From: Trochalopteron elliotii
Taxonomy: Eukaryota; Chordata; Aves; Passeriformes; Leiothrichidae
Direction of reading: 5' to 3'
DNA: 64,000 bases
Assembly (NCBI GenBank): GCA_024734555.1
Contig: JANPWX010000449.1
Coordinates: 1,002,210-1,066,209, forward strand
Below are positions 37,471 to 49,732 of the stretch, piece after piece. The notes under the pieces are model-generated. The model was not told the DNA's origin. It saw nothing but the letters and a program-made list of their open reading frames with translations, and made no database searches. The position numbers and the translations under genes are program-made. The first letter of the stretch is position 1. Each line of letters starts with the position of its first letter.

Positions 37471-39368
37471 GGCATGGAAGCCATGGGGCACAGGGTGACT
37501 TGTATTTTATACTGTTTTATCCCTCTTGTCCTGCACTCACAGTGGGAGTGGCTTTTGATCGTGAGACCTGTAGGAGGGTGGTCATGGCCCCCACGTACTA
37601 CGAGGGACTCAGAGCCTGGTGGCACAGACAGCCACGCCCCAGGGACAGGGTGGGGTCCCAGGCTGTTTTTCAGCTCACTGACAAAGATATACCTTCTGCA
37701 AGTGGGCAGCAGCCCTGCCTGAGGCTCCTACATCCTGCCTGCCTTGCCCTTTGCCTTTGCAGCTGAGATAGACAAAGACACATCTTTAGGGCATGAGTTT
37801 CTTAATCTATTTCGGATTTACCTTTGGGTGAGTGGGACTATGCCTTATTTTCCCCCTTGAGTGCAAGGGAAGCACTTTCTATCACCCATGCTGGAAATGC
37901 TGAAGTAAGGAGAGAACCACACACCTCCTGGGCACCTCCTCGCTTCAGCATGTCCACCCAGGATCAGGAGTATGGGGACAGCCACTGCAGTGGGACACCA
38001 GGTATCAGGTGCCAGGGCAGGACAAAGGATTTGTGGGTAGGAGTCAGATACAGTGGAGGGACTGAGCAACATAAGCAAAAAAAGCAAACAAACCTGCAAG
38101 AGCCCAGTAGGTAGAGCTGGTGTTGTGAGAGACAGCCAAGGGAGGTGCTTTCCCACTTACCCTGCAGGGGAAGGTGAGCAGAGAGGGACTAAAAGAGTGG
38201 ATGTGCTCCATGGCAGTCCCTTATCATCACCACCAGCAGTGAAGCAGTTAAGATGTGGGGAGCCCTTTTTTTTTTCCCTAAGTCTCAAAATAGCACAAGG
38301 CAGCCTTTGAGCACAGGCAGTGATGTGCTGACATTTGTCCCTTCGAAACATCCCCTCCACCACCCCTTCTGCTCAGTTCATGGGGCAGGAAGAGCCGCCC
38401 ACTTGGAGATGGAGCCCGGAAAGCCTCTCGAGGAACGGGACACTTCCTCAGGGCTGACCTTCTAAAAATAGCCTGGTAGGGATGAATACTTGTGTGAAAC
38501 AGGCTGCAACCCAACATGATGTTGTACATGCTGGAATCTCTGTAGGCTGGAATCTCTTTAGGCTAGAAGGAGGTGTAATGTGAAGGAGGCAAGGGGGAAA
38601 GGAGAAGCCAGCTGTCTGATTTCTGGCTTCTCATTAGGGGTCTCTGACAGTGAGGGGAGTGGTGCAAATATCTCCAGGGTATGATCCAGGGCAGCGCACG
38701 GGCTTGGGGACCTAGCCAGCCCTCTTGGGGTAGCTAACTCTTGGGGGTACATAGTCCTCAGCTTTAATTTTTGCAGGATCCCAGAGCAAATTGCTCTGCT
38801 GCAAGATTCCATCAACCCACTGACCAGGAGCTAAAATAGCATTTTTTGTTAACCATTATTAGTTAACCTTTTCTGGTAGTGAAACCATGTCTTCAGTCAG
38901 TAAGAAAACATCACAGCTCTCTGGCAAAGAGGAAGTCTGAGCTCCTGGAAGCTGACAGATGTTCATTTTTCTCACCCTCCCCTCCTAAAATATCACCATA
39001 ATTTTAATTTACTCAGATGAATGAGCAGTTGACTAAACAGACATTCAATATAAAATTCATAGTAAGAAAAGAGACACTTGGGATAATTTTGATTGATTTA
39101 CTTGGCAGAGTTTGATAGCTACTGAAAAACATACTATTCATGTTTAGGTGAAAAATAAATGGAGTCAAATAAGTGTCACTGCATAGTACTAGGAGGTATA
39201 TACAGCCACATGTAAAAATGCATAAACACAAACACTTCTGTACAGCAATTTTTCTTTTCAGTCTGTATAGAGAAACACTGGTTTATAATATGGGGAAAAT
39301 ATAAAGCAGACATACATGCAACAAGGACATGACAGTTACATAGGTCCCACCTGCCTCCCAACAGCTGA

Positions 39369-39402
39369 AATAACAATAATAACAATAATTATAATAATAA
39401 AA
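39369..39402 (+). repeat. (AAT/AAC)n simple repeat
   Basis: Repeated 'aataacaataataacaat' type units form a short microsatellite. Confidence 0.75.
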
Positions 39403-39724
39403 GCCTTTTTCGGGGAAAAAATTTGAAACCTGGAATGTTTTCATGTTGAGGTTTCCAGAGAGCTTCAGACGTGAAACATATCTGAAGGTGGTTTAAAAGC
39501 TTGATTCAAAGCCCTGTGAAGGCAATGGAAAAACTCCATTGGTTTCAGTGAGCTTGGGCTCAGACCCAGCTCTGTTTAACCATGATCCCACTCTGCCCTC
39601 CCCCAAAACCCAAAGTTGAAATCTGCAGATAAAAATAAACAATCATATCATACAAAACTTTGTATATAGAATACAAAAGGTAACAGTTGACTTTTTGTAT
39701 AAAATACAACTTTTTGATAGTATA

Positions 39725-39772
39725 TTTATTTCACATATGTATAAATATAACCCAAATAATATGATTTTTATT
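39725..39772 (-). terminator. candidate polyadenylation signals for MAML2
   Basis: Two AATAAA hexamers on the minus strand (TTTATT on plus at 39767-39772 and 39725-39730) lie 3.07-3.12 kb past the stop codon, in AT-rich surroundings. They are the first canonical signals downstream of the gene. Cleavage sites are not determined. Confidence 0.4.
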
Positions 39773-40202
39773 ATTCCTACCAAAATATTATTACTTTTTT
39801 GTTGTTGTTTTTACAAAAGTTTACAAAACAAATAATTCTTTATATTTACAACCCAATACTGTGAAGAGTGCCCAGTCAATGATGAAAAATAGACTTTAAG
39901 GGTAGTGCACTTAGCCATTGCAAAGAAAGAAAAAAGAAGACACTAGCTCCTTTCAGATACAAGTGTTCTGAAGAAATGATACTGGATTCAAGTTTTGGTT
40001 GCAAGAGTCTTTCACAAGCTCGCATTTCAAATGCATCAGGCATATATATACAGGACTGGAAATGGCCTCTACCTTTTTTGAATTTACTGAAGATAGGATG
40101 TAATTTTGCTCCCAGGGATGGCACTCACAGCCCAGTGTCTTTTGCACTTCAGGCTGAGGCCAACAGGACAGCACTCAGCATTGAGTCCACCACTGCATGA
40201 CA

Positions 40203-40325
40203 TCATAGAACCATAGAATCATAGAATATCCTGAGTTGGAAGGGACCCACAAAAATAATTGAGTCCAACTCCTGACTCCTTAGGACCAGCTCCTCAGCTG
40301 AACAATTTTTTGTGGAAGGATGTGG
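40203..40325 (-). mobile_element. CR1 LINE 3' end fragment
   Basis: The plus-strand sequence 'catagaaccatagaatcata' followed by 'gaatatcctgagttggaagg' and 'gagtccaactcctgactcc' is the reverse complement of a CR1 3' end, including its terminal repeat. It is in the same orientation as MAML2 and lies inside the proposed 3' UTR. Confidence 0.88.
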
Positions 40326-42844
40326 AAATCAGTCTGGCCTTAGTACAGAAACCAGTGGTGGCTTTTTCACTGGCATGTGAGGGTAGCTGAAGTTACCAGA
40401 CCAACAGTGCCCATTGCCCATGGTGATACTAACTCAGCCTTGCCTCAGTGGCATCCATCGCAGTTGTCTGTTCCTACCAGAGCACTGACAGTCACTGCTG
40501 ACCTGCTCGTGGACAGGGAGTGTGTGAGGCAGACAAGCCAACCTTCCTTTCACTTCAAACTCATGCAGCTACTACTTCAGTCTGGTTTTGCATGATTTAT
40601 ATGGGACACTTTTGTTACATTGCATCTGTATCTCTCCAAGCTTAGGTGGGACCCCAGTGGCCTGAGCTGAAAAGCTCTTCAAAGGCTTGGAAAAACTTGT
40701 ACTGACATATCAAAGGAACCACATGCACCCCGGCCAAAACTGGGGACTAGAGGGAGCTTTCTGGGCAGCTGAGTCACCATGTTACATAGTGCAGGGGTGT
40801 GCAGTGATCACTAGCTGGGTTGGCAGAAGGGACTCTTCAGCAGGCTCTCTTGTCCCTCTTATTTCTCTGGGAATGAAGAACCTCAACTGGCAAATCTAAC
40901 TAAATGCCCATGTTACACCTTTTGTGGAGGTGCTGGTGCTCGTTTATGTGACAATGCTTCTTGAAACATCCTGAAAAATTGTGCCCATTTGAAATGACAG
41001 AGTGAAATGACTGGAAAAGCCTTATTAAAACCCCTCGCAAGAAGTAGGTCAGATAAGTGCAGAGGCTATTGTCAAATAGTCTACTTATCCCACTGCCACT
41101 AACAAGGATGAATAAAGCACTTGCACGGGCTGAGCAATGCCTCTTGGCACCAAGGCATGCAAACGTAGGCATTGTATTCCTTTGCCACATCTAGTTTTAG
41201 CTAATTCAGAGGAGGCTGTGAAACACATTGCACCACATCATTTGAAAGAACAGTATTTTCATTTGAATGGCAAGATCTGTTCTCATCCATGAATCCTGTC
41301 TGAATCACTGTGGAGCTGCTTTGTAGTGACATAGCATATCTTTCTGATGCCATTACTGACCAAGTCTATAGCAAAAAATTTAATGTAGTCAAGATTATTC
41401 CCTGCCAGGTGTGGGACAGCCTGTATCCTTACTGCTCTGCTCTGTTAGCCTTCAAGGCAAGGTGGCTGCAAACTGCTCACAGGAATGGTCCTTGCCCCAG
41501 GATATCTTCCTAGTGATGCACAGAAATTGCTCAGGGCAATATTAGCTGGTCCATCCCCAAACCCTGAAGAGACGATTGAGTCCAGTGCCCAGAAATAATC
41601 CCCAGAACTGTTTCATGTACAAGCACAGATGTGGCTGACGGAGCCTCCTGCTGTGAGTTATAATTGATGTGCATGCTAGTTTCAGGGGCAGAGCCTCCTG
41701 TACTCCAGACAGGGGCTGTGGGGACCTCGGCCATCACCAGAACTCTTTCAACTCCCCCTATATGGCAAAGGAGAAAGCAGGATGGAACCAAAATGCTGTG
41801 CAATCAAAATGGCAGCTTCCCCTCAGGCAGGTAGATGATGGCATTTTGTCTGGGCTAAATCTGTTTGAGAGAAGAAGATCAGGCTGAATTACCTGATTGA
41901 TACTTGCCATGACTTGAGATGAAAATGAGGACAGTGGCTTAGCTGAGCCACTTTAGGTATTTGCCCTCCTGTAAACTGGACTAGGGAGAGTAGTCAGGGT
42001 CAAATCAGGAGCATCCTTCTCACTCAAGTTTCTATTAAGTCACTGGAGTCCCTGGGGAAGGACAAGATGGCAAAGTGAGGATCCTGAGCTTTGGTAGTAG
42101 TTCATCTCATGTTTCCCTCAATGCCCAGAATGACTGTGCTGCTGGCAGAACAGCAGCATCCTCTAATACTCACTGCAAACACTGATGAAAGGGAGAACAC
42201 AAATTCTATAGCACACCGAGTAACACGCTGGATGATCTGTTTTCTTCTTCCCTTGGGTGAGACCACTTACCCTGCTGTGTGCTACAAAAGGTACAGGGTT
42301 TATAACAAAATCATTGGGAAAGCAAATGTAAGTTTGTACTGTGCAGAAGTAAACAGTTTTGTAATGCCATGAGATTTACACAGGCTTGATGCTGTCAGGG
42401 CTGCGCAGTCCCAAGGAAGTTAAGGGCTGTGAACATGATGACTGAAGAGCTGTGGACCACTTGGGGTCTTACTTGAATTCAGAGAAATTATGTTCCCCAG
42501 CCCATACCACTGTCTGGTGCTTCCGTGAGTGGGAAGCTGAACACGTTTTTTTTCCTGGAGCCCCTCTGAGAAGAACCAATGAGTTTGCAATGGGCTGGGC
42601 GTAGGTGTGGGGAACAGACCTTTCACATGTTTTCACTCCTTTGTGGAAGGCAGGAATATCACTTACACTGTCACTTCAGTTTTGTTCCTAGAGCTGCTCT
42701 TCAAACAGGGTAGTTGCTCTATGCTGTATTTTAAAGGACAGCCCAGTTACTGGAGTGTAAATTAATAAAGCAGGTTGTTGGCATCTAAAGAGAAAGCTAA
42801 TGTCCTTGCTGCCTCTTCATCTGGTTCCCTCTTTGTACTGTCCC

Positions 42845-43827
42845 TTACGAGTGGTTCCCTAAAATTTCATCGAGGTTGATGTCTTTCATCCAGTCATCAT
42901 TACCAGGTTCTGTTTTCAGTAAAGAGTCTATAAAATCTGAGTCACTGTTGAGCGCAGGTCCTATACTGTCACCTTGCTGGTTCAGAAAGTCAAATGCTAG
43001 GTCACTACCATGGTCACTTCCTTGGTAGGCCCGGGAGGTTTGGTTGGAAGTTGTGAAACCGGTTGATGGCAGAGATGACGGTGGTGTCATACTTGTTCCT
43101 GGCTGATTCAAGGTAGGTACAGTCTGTCCTCTCAGCTGATTGGGTCTTATGCTGAGCCCTCGTAGTGAGGCAGCAGGTTGTCCATTTAGAGTCTGGTGCA
43201 TTTGGTTGAGAGGGGGCCTCATTTGGACTCCCGCCGTTAACTGGTTAGGAGGTGCCAGTGCACGCTGAGGAAAATGCTGGTTGCCAACGTTGCGCTGCAA
43301 AGACTGGTTAGGATATGGAGTGCCGGTGGGGAAACGGACCCCTGCAGGTTTCAGTGCATCCTGCTGCTTCACTGCAGCCTCTTGTGGGGCCCAGCTCTGG
43401 GCACTGGCAGTAGCCGTGATCATCACACTGGCTGGCCTTTGAGCAGGGATACCTGTTGCTCCGTGGGTCAAGCCTGGCCTTATTTGCTGAGAGTTGACCA
43501 CTGACCCCGTCCCAAAAGCCACCCCATTGTTCCCCTGTGTCATGATTTGCTGCCGGGACACCATGGCGTTATTCTGACTGGGCAGAACTTGATTTTGGTT
43601 TCTGTGTGGCTGCATTTGGTTCATTCCTGAAGTCACATTGTATGTGCTTGGTTGGTTGCAAGGAAGGTTCCCGTAGCAACCCATACTCCGAGCAGCAGGA
43701 ACAGAAGGCATTCGGGTTCCAGCAGGGGTGGACATGAGGCTGGAGCTCTGGGGCATGATGCTGTGAGTTGAAATTGGGTTGGATAAGGGCATGTTGTTGG
43801 AGCTCATGCTCACAGCTGGTGAACCAC
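42845..43827 (-). CDS. MAML2: MAML2 terminal coding exon (exon 5)
   Basis: Mastermind-like 2 is a nuclear coactivator that joins the Notch intracellular domain and RBPJ (CSL) on DNA and recruits p300 to switch on Notch targets. This exon gives the last 326 complete codons. It begins after a pyrimidine-rich acceptor (AG at 43829-43828) with two bases that complete a Gly codon split with exon 4, and ends with TAA at 42845-42847. The translation is rich in Gln, Asn, Ser, Thr and Pro. It contains MYGNLPCNQP-like (here CYGNLPCNQPSTY), AGVRFPTGTPYPNQSLQ, APPNQLTAGVQMRP and the acidic end SDFIDSLLKTEPGNDDWMKD followed by INLDEILGNHS. These align through their whole length with what I remember of human MAML2 (which ends EILGNNS) rather than MAML1 or MAML3. 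The acidic C-terminus is the transactivation part. LKTE fits the sumoylation consensus. The exon is intact, with no frameshift. Confidence 0.95.
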
Positions 43828-44979
43828 CTGGAAAGGAGAAAACAGAAGTGTTACAACAAGCATGAGCGCATCAATGTGTGGTGTCATTCAAATACCAACA
43901 GCTCAAAAATCCAGTTTTCTATGAGCAGAGTTTCTTGAAGAAGACACTTTGCTCTTAAGAGGACGTACATGAACTTGCTCAAGGCCTTGAAGATGCCTAT
44001 CATCCAAAGGGTGGTTTAGTCTATACTAAGCCACCTGTGGTCTTTCCATCCCTTCAGAGGAGAGCACATGAGCCAAAACTGGTGTTCATTGTAAGAGAAA
44101 TATTGGAGCAGTGAAGGACAGACAGAACCACTGGGCAGGAGAGAAGACTTTCCTACCTTGCTTTACAGAAGCACTAGACACATCAAACAGGACAAAGCCT
44201 CTCTAAGTGATCAAAGATCAAGAACTTTTCTTCCTTAAAGGCCATGGCTCATCCTGGCTCCCTCTAGAGACAATGGGGAGTGAGAGGCACTTTCATCAGG
44301 CTCCTTTTCCACCTTTCTTAGACACCTATATCAGCAGCATCCATCCTTTTTTGGGAATGTCTGTCCCAGATGACAGCAGGAGCCAAGACTGCATCTCACA
44401 CATTTGCAGCTGTATGGCAGGAGCTCAGCCCAGTCTGTGACGTGCCTGTCCTCCTACATGGTGGCTGAGCAGGCATGAGGACGTGACTCAGTGCAGTGCC
44501 TGGTGAGCCCCACACATGGCCCTTCTAAACTCTCTTTCCAGCTGGGCTATGGTTATTTGCCCCTGCAGAAACAGACTTGTCCATGAGGGAACCCCACATG
44601 ATGTGCCAGTGCTTGCTGCACCTGAACATCCCCTTTTGTGTATCAGAAAACTGCAAGTTATGAGTTGGCACAAATTTATCACCCCTGGCTGATTCTGCTC
44701 AAAAGAGGATTTTCCTGTACTTGACATTTGCCAATGGATGACAACAAGTGAGGATTTTCTTGCCTTCAGCCGCCAAACCTCGACACAAGGTCACTTCTTT
44801 GGCTACATAGCCTCTATTTGGAGGCCACAGTAGGTAATTTATACCATGAAGGCTGAGTGCTTATGCAGTGCAGGACTTGAATTAATCCCAGAGAGACTGG
44901 TTGAAAAAGACCAATCACTTTTTAAACACAGGCAATGTAGATGGCACTGTGGAGAACCCTCTCTGCACACCATCAGTTG

Positions 44980-45180
44980 CTGCAGAGTGTAATTCCCTTT
45001 GCTACTGTTGCTTCCAGTACAAGCCCTACAAGAAGCACAGCTCAAAAAAGGTTCAAGGCAAATGAAAGGAGATGTTTCTTCACACAATGTGTGGGTCAGC
45101 TGAGGAAATCTGTGCCACATGGCACAGTACAAGCTAAATTCTCACACCTCTTTGGGTGGCCCCCAAAGTGTGAGAAAAGC
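44980..45180 (+). mobile_element. possible old CR1/L3-type LINE fragment
   Basis: The stretch 'caaggcaaatgaaaggagat', 'gtttcttcacacaatgtgtg' and 'gaaatctgtgccaca' resembles the part of CR1/L3-type elements just before the 3' end. It is strongly diverged and the limits are guesses. Confidence 0.35.
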
Positions 45181-46767
45181 TGTCAAATGAGCTTGCTACC
45201 AAGGTACCACTGCATTTCAGGAATTCTCTGAGCCTTTCTCAGAGAAGGAACAAGGATATTTGCTATTTCATAGGGTGCAACTAATAGCAATTGTTGGGCA
45301 TGAGACACTGCCTTGGTTTGATCCTTCATACACATGGCAAAACCAGATGAAATTTGACTAACTTCAGCTTCATCCCCAAATCTTATTATATATTGGTCTG
45401 TGTGATTAATTTTATTAGTTAGTCCATCATAAATTCTTTCCTACTAAACAGGTGCTTCAAGACTGTGTCATGCTTGCAGCATTCTCCAAATACTTCAATC
45501 TCAATGTGTGGCATGTTTTCCAGTCCTTTGAAGCTCCTGTCAGAACTTGACAGTTTTTGATGTTTGATTTCAGAGCTGTACATCATAGCTGGTCACAGTA
45601 ATAACTTCTGCACATCTCCAATGTGGATGTAAAGTAAGCTCTATTTTTCCAGTTCAGCATCATCTTGGACAATGTTTGCATACCTGGTTTCAATCACACA
45701 GCCTGCTCACAGTGATATCTGGAGACCTGTAAGCCATTTCCTTTTGAGCTATGTTAATTTTGTGTCACTCAGGTTTCTTAACCAAAATAGGCAGTAAGAA
45801 GTCAGATAGCTTAACAGATATAATCTGAACAACTATTGCCTTTAAACTGCAGTTTCATTGAAAGAGATACCATACAAGTTTGAAAAGATTCCTCTAACAT
45901 CAGTCCATGTTGCTTGAAATTAATTACATCTTTCCCCTCCTAAATTCTTTATTATTTGGGCTATATCTGCTCCCCAGTAGTTTTGTTGAGCTCTGCATTA
46001 GGCTACTAGAGCTGCAATTACCTACTTAGTCTTTCAATTTTTATCATGGCATTAGCAGTCTCCCTTGGTGTTTCAAGACTAAATAAAAGGTAACACTAAG
46101 AATTGGAAGAACCTCTCAGCCAGCTCTTTTAAAACTTTTAAGACAAATCATGGGCATACATATTTAAAAAGTCTATGTTTAGGAACACCTGTTTAATATA
46201 CTGTTCCTGTTGAAATTTCACCATAATGATGTTCAGCTCCCACAGACTGGAACCAAAGAAAAAAAATTATATATTTCTGCTTTTTCTGCATTATTTTTAT
46301 ACATATGCTATTTCCATTTAGTAATGGATGCAAAGGATTTATTTTTTTCCTTAAGCACTTAAAAAATAACTCTTCCCAAATCATTGTTAACACTGAGCGT
46401 GACTCCACAACCAGAGTGCTTGTACCAAATCAATACAAACACAGATACCTAAATTAAGAAGCTCCCCCTATTCTCAAGGCAGCCTGTTCCACAAACAGGC
46501 TCTAAGTCAAAGACACTTGACTGTAGAGGATCTAATTATCCTAAGAATTGTGTTTTCCTAACTTAAGCACCTAAATTCAGTCCTTGAGATGGGCAGCCCC
46601 TGAGACAGGATATGCTATGGGGAGTCGACCTGGTTTTAGTCTAACAGGGACAACCACATTCCCCCCATCAGTGCTCAGCTGACAACCACATGCTTAGCCC
46701 CATCTTTGGCTTTGCTGGTGGGGTTGTGCATTTTTGGAACTACTGTAACTCCTACTACTACTTCATC

Positions 46768-47165
46768 TCCTATGAAGACAGGCTGAGGGAGTTGGGGTTG
46801 TTAAGTTGGGAGAGAGAAGGCTGTGAGGTGATCTAGTACTTTCCAGTACCTGAAGGAGGCTACAAGAGACAGAGAGAGGGACTTTTTACAAGGATACACA
46901 GTGACAGGATAAGGGAGAATGACTTTAAATTGACAGAGGATAGGTTTAGATTAGACATAGGGAAGAAATTTACTCAAGGGTGGTGAAACACTGGACTAGT
47001 GAAAGAGTTGTGAATGTCCCATCCCTGAAAGTATTCAAGGCCAGGTTGGTTGGGGCTCTGACTAACCATGTCTAGTGACAGGTGTTCCTGCCCATGACAG
47101 AAGGTTTGGAACTAGATGATCTTTAAGGTCCCTTCCAACCCAAACCTTTCTGTGATTCTGTGATC
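46768..47165 (+). mobile_element. CR1 LINE, 3' end (about 400 bp)
   Basis: Successive CR1 landmarks are present: 'ggctgagggagttggggttg', 'gatctagtactttccagtac', 'caaggccaggttggttgggg', 'tgttcctgcccatgacagaa', 'ctttaaggtcccttccaacc', and the terminal 'tctgtgattctgtgatcc'. Plus orientation, antisense to MAML2. It is the best-preserved contiguous 3' end in the window. Confidence 0.95.
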
Positions 47166-49620
47166 CTTTTGCAGGGGTGGTAGGGATGGGGCCCTGATTT
47201 TTTGCTCCCTTGAGCCCATATTAAAGAGGAGGAATGGTACAGAATTCAGTGGCATTTCAAAAGATCTGGAATAGCAAGCTGGGGAGACATGTTTCTCTCC
47301 CTCCAGCTGAACTACAAGTTTGTAGAGTCACTTCATTGCCACTGGGATGAAGCCCCTCTCGGGGTGACCCTGCCAGCTGTTGAGCAGACCCCAGGGCTAC
47401 CATCACACTGCTCCTGCAAATGCTACAGTTTTTAAAGAACACAAGTGTTTTGGAAGGGGTTGTGCTTGTTGCCAAAAGACGAAGCTTCCTCTTTCTTTGT
47501 TTTGCTATTTTTATGCTTTTATTTTTAACGCAAGTTTTTTCCATTCTTATTTCTTCCAGATGGGAAGAAATGCCTTCCCCAGAAGCACTGTGAACAGCAG
47601 CTGGGCACCCCAGGCTGCAGCAGTTTGGAGAAACAGCTTCCCTATCTGATTCACCTGCTCTTTTCTTGGGGGTTTCTTGCCATGGCATGACACTGTGGGG
47701 AAAAGTATAGAGAAATAAAATACTTAACCAAGTTTCTCCAGCCTGTGTGATATTATTTAGCTTTTTGTTTCTTCTCTGATCTGAGCAAAGCTATTCCCAG
47801 AAAAAGGGAACAGTTTCCCTACTGTTACTCCCTTATGCAAGAGTTTCCTATCTCTCCATCTGGTGCTTTGCTGGAAGCTCCCAGAACAGCCCTTTCTCCC
47901 AGGCTTGCCTGAAAGGCCGCTGTCCTCCTGGGGCTCACTCAGCAGGGCCTTGAGATTTGAATGGACAAGTGCTGCCATTCCCACATGTTTCAAACCAAGG
48001 AGATGGGACTCCAAATACCACAAGACTGGCAAAGAGTCCATCAGATTAAGAACAAGAGCTACCCATAACAATGGTGATCTACTCACTTTGGAGCTTTTCA
48101 CACATGTGGTTGCACTTACTTCCATTTTCTCTCTCAGGCTAGAAATGGATTGTTTTTAAGTAAAAAGCCAAGAGTCTCAGTTAATCATTTGATTCCAGGA
48201 ACAAACCTTTAAACAACACACCAAATCACAAGATTCCCCAGCAAAATGCTGGGGTTGACAAAGCATTTATTTTGGGAGTACAGGAGGTACCAAGCCAGTG
48301 AGTAGGCCCTCACTGTGGGCTATTACACTGGGGTGCTTGAACCAGTTTACTGGAGAAGATTAACACCCAGGTCCACTAGAAAGCAGCAGTTTCCAGCAGC
48401 AGTTTCCAGGCTGCAGCAAGGTGATCACTGCTATAACTTTTAAGCAGAGCAAAGGGATGCATGAAAGCTGCTTGAGCAGCCCAACCTCGCCCATCCCTAC
48501 AGAGCTGGGCTGGGGTCCCACACATCCAGCAGATTGGGCAGAGGGCTGGCATGTGAGTAAGCTGCACTTCAGAGTTCATTAAAATAATAATGGAAGCTGA
48601 AAATGTTTTGCTACAAAGGACAGGTAAGAAGGAAAGACTCAGACCACTGGCTGAATCTGCAGAGCCAACAGTTATGGAAAAACAAACAAAAAACCTCTCT
48701 TCTTTTTCCTTAGCATGTTGCATACAAAAATATACTAGAAGGCAAAGGATCCTTTTTATACTTACATGCACAGACATTTTTGCAGTATAAGGAACATGCT
48801 TTGGTCCCATCTGCTGCATTTCCCCCACCTCCTCTCTCCTCAGCATTTTTTCCTTACTCTGCTTTTGCTCTCTGAGTGGCCTTCAGCCAATCAGCGAGGT
48901 GAGCAGTATGAAAAACCAAACAAGCAATCCTGTGCTTCAAAAACTAGACTCTCCAAGGAGGTCAGGGCACAAGAGCTGAAGCGAAGGACTAGTCCTGAAA
49001 TGTTGGGCATTTCCTGCCCTGGGCAGTTCTGGCAGAGAGCAAGGGCTTTTACTTTACTGTTTGACTGATCTGTTGAAATGCTGCTTGTAGAGCAGCACTA
49101 AGGCCACGAGCACAGCCTATTAAACAGACCAAAAGTACCACCCATGATGGTGCCATGTGAGGTACTTCAAAATCTGTATGACGGTCTTCACACTGTACAT
49201 GAACTGCCATTTGAAGGGAGGGATGGTTCTCATCTCAGTCTCTGAACCAAAATGCACCACATATGTGAGAGAAGTATCTGAACACAGTGAGGTTGCATAG
49301 TCAAGAGGACATCTCTGCATCAAGTATTTAGGTGCACATCTGCCCCAGATGGTGCTAATGGGAGCAACCCTTCCTTCCCCATGTCTGAGAGAGGTGGTAT
49401 CAGCCTGGAGGAAGCTCCAGATCATACACCAGCACTTCTCAGTGGGGCAGGACAGTAAGGTAAATAGCACAGCCACCATCTACTGCCTCTGTGGTGATGG
49501 AAGCAGATATCCAGACAATCATGTCCCAGTCGTCCCATGCCTGCATGGCTCTTACATGTGGTCTTCCAGCTGAAAGGAAGGAAGAAAGGAAAGAGTTGCA
49601 TGGAGCCCATGGCTACTTAC

Positions 49621-49732
49621 CAGGATATTGGTTTGCTTGTTGCATGTTGACCACATTCCTTCTTTGGTCTTTATAATCTGGTGGTGGTCTTGTCAAGTGT
49701 CTGTTCAGCTGGTCTTGTGGAGTTATTTTCTC
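49621..49732 (-). CDS. MAML2: MAML2 coding exon 4
   Basis: This 112-bp exon was found by splice signals and protein similarity and is too short to appear as a long open frame. On the minus strand it starts after TTCTCTAG (AG at 49734-49733) and ends at CCTG before GTAAGTAG. It gives 37 codons plus one base of a Gly codon completed in exon 5. The translation begins EKITPQDQLNRHLTRPPPDY and continues KDQRRNVVNMQQANQYP, matching my recollection of the human segment closely. The PPDY inside it fits the PPxY consensus bound by WW domains, followed by a basic KDQRR stretch. Both splice sites and both phases agree with the neighbouring exons, which makes the call strong. Confidence 0.95.

Larger units (their letters stand above)
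24261..39700. other. intergenic region between MTMR2 and MAML2
   Basis: About 15.4 kb lies between the MTMR2 promoter side and the inferred 3' end of MAML2. Open frames are short and unrecognised. The supported contents are a solo LTR at 31.1-31.4 kb, a possible LTR-like or transcript-end segment at 37.1-37.5 kb, a TTTTG-rich tract at 36.95-37.06 kb, and an AAT repeat at 39.37 kb. No tRNA, rRNA or conserved protein was recognised. Confidence 0.6.
39705..42844 (-). other. MAML2: probable MAML2 3' untranslated region
   Basis: This is the sequence after the MAML2 stop codon. By eye I find no AATAAA on the minus strand between 42844 and 39773. The first two canonical signals are at 39767-39772 and 39725-39730, inside a strongly AT-rich block (about 39.6-39.86 kb) of the kind often seen at the ends of long vertebrate 3' UTRs. 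That predicts a 3' UTR of about 3.1 kb, containing a CR1 piece at 40.2 kb. An earlier end at a variant signal, for example ATTAAA near 41378-41383, cannot be excluded. Confidence 0.45.
43828..49620 (-). other. MAML2: MAML2 intron 4
   Basis: This 5,793-bp intron runs between a GTAAGTAG donor (49620 downward) and the CTCCTTTCCAG acceptor (AG at 43829-43828). It contains one clear CR1 copy at 46.8-47.2 kb and possibly an older LINE fragment near 44.8-45.2 kb. No other gene is supported. Confidence 0.85.

Noticed and set aside
43274..43504. 76-codon plus frame inside MAML2 exon 5
   Set aside because: Antisense shadow of the real coding exon.
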